NCBI RefSeq assembly: GCF_022539315.1
Contig: NC_066317.1
Span: forward strand, 56,395,179 to 56,459,178
Direction: 5' to 3'
Source: Serinus canaria
Taxonomy: Eukaryota > Chordata > Aves > Passeriformes > Fringillidae
DNA: 64,000 nt
The notes under the pieces were generated by a model. It saw only the letters and a program-made list of their open reading frames with translations, searched no databases and was not told the origin of the DNA. Shown here one piece after another: positions 59,090-64,000 of the stretch. The first letter of the stretch is position 1. Every line of letters begins with the position of its first letter. Position numbers and translations under genes: made by a program.

Positions 59090-62000
59090 GTAGCGGGCCG
59101 GGGCGGCCCCTGCGCCGCTGCCCCGGGGCGGGAGGGAGGGTTTGGGGAGTGCGCAGCTGTCAGTGTCCCGGCCCCGCCGGTAACTTCTGCCCTGCGCTGC
59201 CGCGGGGCTCCTGAGCCCCTCACGGGCTGCCGGTGCCGCTCCCCGGCCGCGCACGGCTGGGGCTGCCCTCGCTGTCCTGCCGAGCCGGCCGGCGGGAGCC
59301 GTGTCCCGCTCCGCCCGGCGCGGAGGGGCGGCGGTGCCGCGCAGGGAGCGCCCCCCGCCCGGGCAGCCCGGCGGAGCCGCCGCGGGCCCGGCGCTCCTTG
59401 CGCGGGCAGCGCGGCCCGGCCGTGCTTGCCGCTCAGGCCAGGGCACGGGACCGAGCTTGCGGCTCTGTGCACAGCGTTTGCTGGTGAGCGGCGTAAACGT
59501 ACCCTGGGTATGTTATTTTATATTTAATATATGTAATTTTGCTCGTGGACAAAGGTAATTTTTTATTCTTGCATCAGGGTAGTTAAGTAATCAAGGCTGG
59601 TGTGTCACCTGAAAGGCAAACTTCCCTGCAGCAGCTTTGAGTGTTGTGGGAGGGTTTGGGCAAGTACTTCACAGCCAGCACTCCTACTGCAAGAAGTTTT
59701 GCCTCCCATCTCCGGGCATAAATGGCTGTTTGGGAGAACCAGATTGGCTACAGAGATTTAAAAGAACGGTGAAATTACATGAGAGGCAGTTACAATAGCT
59801 TACTGCTGCCAGCATCATGAGGGAGTTCATGCTTCCCGATTTCCTCAGGGCACCTTGCATTTCTCTGGGATTCACCAGATCCTTTCGTGTGCCTCTTCCA
59901 TTTGCTAATAGGTTAAAGAAAACCTAGAGCTGTTTTTTTGCAGGATTTGTTAACTGGACAGGCTGAGTACAGGGTCTGGGGGGAGGAGAGACCTTGTCTA
60001 GTTTCTTTCACATTGCCTTTTATTTGAGAGCACATTTGCAATTAACTTAATCTGTGGCGGCAGAAAAATTTGTGCTATCATAACAGAATGGATTTTATTG
60101 GAATGGAAACAAACACCCCCACTGACTCCTGGTAGCTGTTTCAGTGTGTTGTTGATAGCAGCTGAACAGGTTTCATTTAAACATCCTGATCTACTAGTCG
60201 TTTGGGTTTTGTTCCTAGAGAGGCAATTTTCTCACTTTTATTGAGCCTCCCACAAAGTTTTGACCAAATTTACCATGCCTGATAAAACTTCCTGGGGAGC
60301 AATTACTGGTTTTCCTGAGTATTGAAAAATTTTATTAAAACTGTCCAGTTTGTAATGTTCATAACCTTTCAGTTTCATAACCAGTTTTTATACAGGAATT
60401 TTCTTGCTCCCCTTTTCTTTTGAATAAGGGCAAGCATGAAGGAATGGCACTTTTTAAAGTGTTCAATTTTACATCCTTTAACCCTGTTGTACAACTTGGG
60501 GTGTGTGCCTTGCCTGTGACTTTTTATAATATCAGCTTTGCACCAGAAAAACCTCCAGTATTTGAATTTCCTTTCTGTGTGATTGAGATGCTGCAATCAG
60601 GTAAGTCTGTAGTTCTGCTTACATGGCAAGTGTAATCTCCAAAGCCATGCTCTTGGTAAGTTTAGTTTGACCTTGAGGGTTCTTTAATTCTGTGAATTAT
60701 GTGTTACCTGTGTTCATCGGGTTCCCTTTACACTGCAATATAGTTGCTGCTAGTGTCTGAATTTAGTGATGTCCACAGAATGTTAGTGAGGGTGAAATGC
60801 GCTCTTCTATCTTTGCTTCTCAGGAGAACAATTACATTGTTTCTGATGGATAAAGTACTTGGGCACTTAAACAATCCTTTAGGACAGAGATACACAGTTT
60901 ATTTTGTTCTCCCAGGACTTCATGTGAGACAGAACAGTAAACTGGACGTTTAAGCTTATGCTTTAGGAAAGTTATCCTACTTTTTTAGCTGTTGCTAGCG
61001 AAGATCTCCCTGTACCTTTGCTGCATTCCTAAATGGCATTTTGACCTGTGTTGTATATGCTGCCCTGGACTTGGATAATATGAGTAATTAGAATTATTTT
61101 TAATAAGGAGATCCCCACTGTTGCCAAATCTGTCTCCTACTCTGATGATAAGAAAATTCGTTAAGTGCTCTGAGGATGTCCCCCCTGTAGGCAGTAGAGT
61201 GCTACAGCAGACAGTCTTTATAACTGAAATGCTTGTCCTAATGTCTGACGTCATCTTTGCTACAAATAGAGCAGATTCTGTTTTCCCATCTCTAGTGAAC
61301 CGTTCTTCCTTTTCAGAAAGATCTTGTGTCGATTTGCAGTTGTAGCCCTGTCCTCCATCTTAGCTATGCGTTCTCTGGCTTAAGCAAACGGATTCATTCT
61401 GTCTCATCACGTGTGGCACGCTTGCTGTACCTCAGTGTACTTGTTGCTTTTTGAACTAAGCTGCCATTCTCTAACAGTTTAAGCTGACTGCTGCTGTTAT
61501 GACTGCATGCCTCTCTGGCTCCCATCAGTGCTTGAGGGGATTCAGGCTCCAAACTGGCAGAAAACATTTTTTTTTTCTGAAGCAGGGTAGGTTTTCTGGT
61601 GATGTAGTGCTGCCAGCAAGCACTGGTCAGATCGGTACTGAAGCCAGTGGGAGGCAGAGAGTGGGACTGTGACAGCCAGCAGCTAGATTGACTGAAGCTA
61701 CCGTGAAACCTCAGCCTAATTATGTCTGTGTTTTCCTGAAATCTTGTGCAGAACGGGACAGTGCTGGTGTTGAGTAGAGCAGATTTGTTGTTCTGCAGTT
61801 CTTTTTTTAACAGCAGCATACTTGCTTTGTGCTCCTCTAATCCCGTACTTCTCTGAGGACTGATGCTCAAAGTACCTTTCATTTTTGTCATTAGACTCCT
61901 ATCCTCTGTGGAGCACTATGCACTTGTCCAAGTCAGCATGTTGGTGTCCAGTGAGGCAGTCTCTGTTGTCACATTATGGTCTTGTGTTTTCTGCATTCAA

Positions 62001-64000
62001 GAATGTGCCGCTTGTGTAATACCAGCTTTCCTAGCTGTGTCTGAAAGTATTGTATCTGTCACAAACGAAACAACACAGATTTCAGCTGATAATGAAAATC
62101 CCATTTTGGTTTGGCTGGAGACTGGTAGCTTGGGCTTGAGAGCACTGTTTGCAAGTGTTTGAGCTACCCTGTGATTTTCTGCAGGTTCAGTTACTTTGCT
62201 GTAAGGCAAAACAATACCAAAAACCTTAGAGAGATCATGATCTGTAACGTGTATCATTTTCCTTTTAGGTGGTTTGGTTATCTTATCAAAAGGAAGTCAG
62301 ATTCTTTTTTCTAAACAAATCTGTGCTGGCCAATTGTTGCTTCTTTTAGCTCCAAGACTGGGACTACTCAAGTAGCAGACTCTGGTCTACATACAGACTG
62401 ATATTAAATTTTGGCTAGGCCTTCTCCAGAAACAAGACACCATGTCTTCCAGTATGGGATTTCAGACTTCCTCCTCGCTTGTGGAGTTACTGCAGCCAGA
62501 GCATGTTTTCACATCTTTGTGATACAGAATTGCCCAGCAAGTTTAGGGTGCTTTAGGAGTAGGAAAAATGGTTGCACTCTTAAATGCTGTAATGAAGATG
62601 CCGGTTTGATTGCTTGTTCTCATGTCCTTCTGTCTGTCTCTCAAAACTAGTGTGAGACTTCAAACTGTGACTGAGTATAATAACTCAGGATGTAATAACT
62701 GGCTGCTGTGGGAAGGGTTAATTACTGATGATATCCTTTATGCTTGTCTGGCTGCTTGATAAGCAGCTAGTTCATCTAGGGAACTGAAGCGAAAGGTGAT
62801 TCAGTAAAACTGGCTCAATAAGAGGTCAAACAAGCTCCAGAACGAGGTTGTCAGTATGGGAGGGAACAGGGTGAGCCATGGCAGGAGGGAACAGCTGATT
62901 TAATAGCTCAGCTTTATTGTGAAACCTTTGGATGTTCGAGCAAAAGCATCTAAGGTCCTTCTTTTGTTTGCCTCACTTCAGTCTCCTGTGATCTCATCTT
63001 TCTACAAAAGACCTCTCAGTTATTTCTCATGGTTCAGTAATTGCTTTGGCTAGTTCTTCCTGGAAATTTAGATCAATTTTGTCATATTCTGGTGACTTGA
63101 ATGCATTGAACTTGCATAAATATTTAACTAGTATTTTTCTTTTCTAGTCTACACTTCTGACTCTTTGCTAAAAATTAATTGCCATAAATATTTTTCCTAG
63201 TTAATTTTTTAATGCAGATTTGAGCAAATAAGACATTAAGTTTTTCTGTTGTCATCTGCCTTTCCTGTTAAATAGTTGACTTAAAGTATCGCTTTTCTTC
63301 TCTTATAATCTGTGTTCTCTGACCTCCTAATTTGAAGTTCAAGTGCTGTTCTGTTCAAGTTACCTGCACTTACCTTTGGCTTCTGCTGAATAGAATGAAA
63401 TGTTTTCATATGTTAAATTTTTGATTTTCTTGTGCCATCTGTAGTATAGAAGTGAAAAATACTCTGAATTGAGTGGATTTGGCATTGTAAAGCATTGGGC
63501 TGGGCATTTTATGACCACATCAAGATCATAATTTTTCTGGCAGCCAGGGGGACTGAAATCTGAAAGACTGGACCAATTAACTTAGGACTAGCTGTTTCAA
63601 AGTGAAATGTTTTTCTCTTGATGCCCTGGAGAGCAGAAAATGCAAGTTCCAAGAAGATAAGTGTATCTGTGTTTCTAATAAAAAAAAGTTGGTAAAGCTT
63701 TTTGCTCCTTTTGAAATCCCTTTTCAATATTTCAGTACACTGCCATTCATTTTCCAGTGTTGCTTCAAATAAGTGTGTGTTGGTTTAGAAATTCATAGGT
63801 TTTCCCAGTTAAAAGTGCTGTACCATTGAGCATCTGCCTTCACCAGGAAGAAAGAGCTGCTTGAGATGTGTGGTCCTAGTAAGTCTGCAAACTTAGGCAG
63901 GCTATGCTTTCACTGCAGGCAAAAGATAGAAGGAAATTCTTTCGTTGATAGAAGGAAATTAAATCTCCTCATTAGCATCCAGGGATAGAGGATAGCAATT
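59090..64000 (+). other. FBXL5 intron 1 (incomplete)
   Basis: Starts GTAGCG and runs off the window. The first 400 bp belong to the CpG island. The rest is AT-rich with a possible minus-strand gene relic at about 60985-62660. No FBXL5 exon 2 motif was seen. Confidence 0.8.
60985..62660 (-). pseudogene. Possible degraded coding relic, antisense in FBXL5 intron 1
   Basis: The minus strand has consecutive open stretches of 86 codons (61997-62257), 165 codons (61394-61891) and 89 codons (60985-61254) in changing frames, with protein-like composition (Ser/Thr/Leu-rich, few repeats), e.g. SEKEERFTRDGKTE near 61300. Stops and frame changes separate them. No splice sites or family motif were recognised, and no A-tail or target duplication was found. 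It may be a decayed retrocopy or chance; the parent is unknown. Confidence 0.25.

Larger units (their letters stand above)
58780..59480 (+). promoter_or_regulatory. FBXL5: CpG-island promoter of FBXL5
   Basis: Very GC- and CpG-dense block covering the 5' flank, exon 1 and start of intron 1 of FBXL5. GC box GGGGCGGAGC at 58881 and a full NRF1 site at 58895; no TATA box. Fits a housekeeping promoter. Transcription start not fixed. Confidence 0.8.

Noticed and set aside
58692..59558. Several long frames on both strands in the FBXL5 CpG island
   Set aside because: GC-rich DNA is poor in stops; only the 28-codon exon 1 frame matches a known protein.
1..64000. tRNA, rRNA or CRISPR-like arrays
   Set aside because: None seen; the tandem repeats lack spacer diversity and the DNA is vertebrate.

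Overview
The window is vertebrate nuclear DNA, almost certainly from a bird. Evidence: spliced genes with GT-AG introns, several CR1 (chicken repeat 1) retroposon relics ending in the CTGTGATTCTGTG-type tail, and the amniote gene order CD38 - BST1 - FBXL5. The species cannot be fixed from the sequence alone.

Three genes are supported. (1) CD38 lies on the minus strand with its start codon at 23655 and stop at 1549. It has eight coding exons encoding 308 residues, a type II membrane NAD glycohydrolase/ADP-ribosyl cyclase. (2) BST1 (CD157) is also on the minus strand, from 54576 to 40263, with nine coding exons encoding 316 residues; it is the GPI-anchored paralogue. (3) FBXL5 is on the plus strand. 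Only its first coding exon (59006-59089) is in the window and its intron 1 runs off the right edge. FBXL5 is the iron-sensing F-box subunit that targets IRP2. All exon boundaries were built by hand from splice sites, reading phase and family motifs; none spans more than one continuous ORF.

CD38 and BST1 are a tandem duplicate pair. Internal exons 2 to 7 have exactly the same lengths (130, 136, 83, 77, 93, 87 nt) and phases in both. They differ as the families do: CD38 keeps an extra cysteine pair and a signal-anchor N-terminus, while BST1 lacks that pair, has a cleavable signal peptide and ends in a GPI-type hydrophobic tail added by a separate last exon. Both make second messengers from NAD (cADPR/ADPR) outside the cell.

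Layout: 1-1548 CD38 3'UTR; 1549-23655 CD38; 23420-24520 CpG-rich CD38 promoter carrying a 19-bp minisatellite; 24.5-40.2 kb intergenic with CR1 relics; 40263-54576 BST1; 54.6-58.8 kb BST1 upstream DNA with a perfect (TTCC)41 tract and two CR1 relics; 58.8-59.5 kb CpG-island promoter and exon 1 of FBXL5; 59.1-64 kb FBXL5 intron 1, with a possible minus-strand gene relic near 61-62.5 kb.

The most unusual non-genic items are a near-perfect 36-bp-stem hairpin and a 10-copy 41-bp E-box minisatellite in CD38 intron 1, the CD38 promoter minisatellite, a cluster of short near-perfect palindromes and tandem duplications, and the coding-like antisense block in FBXL5 intron 1.
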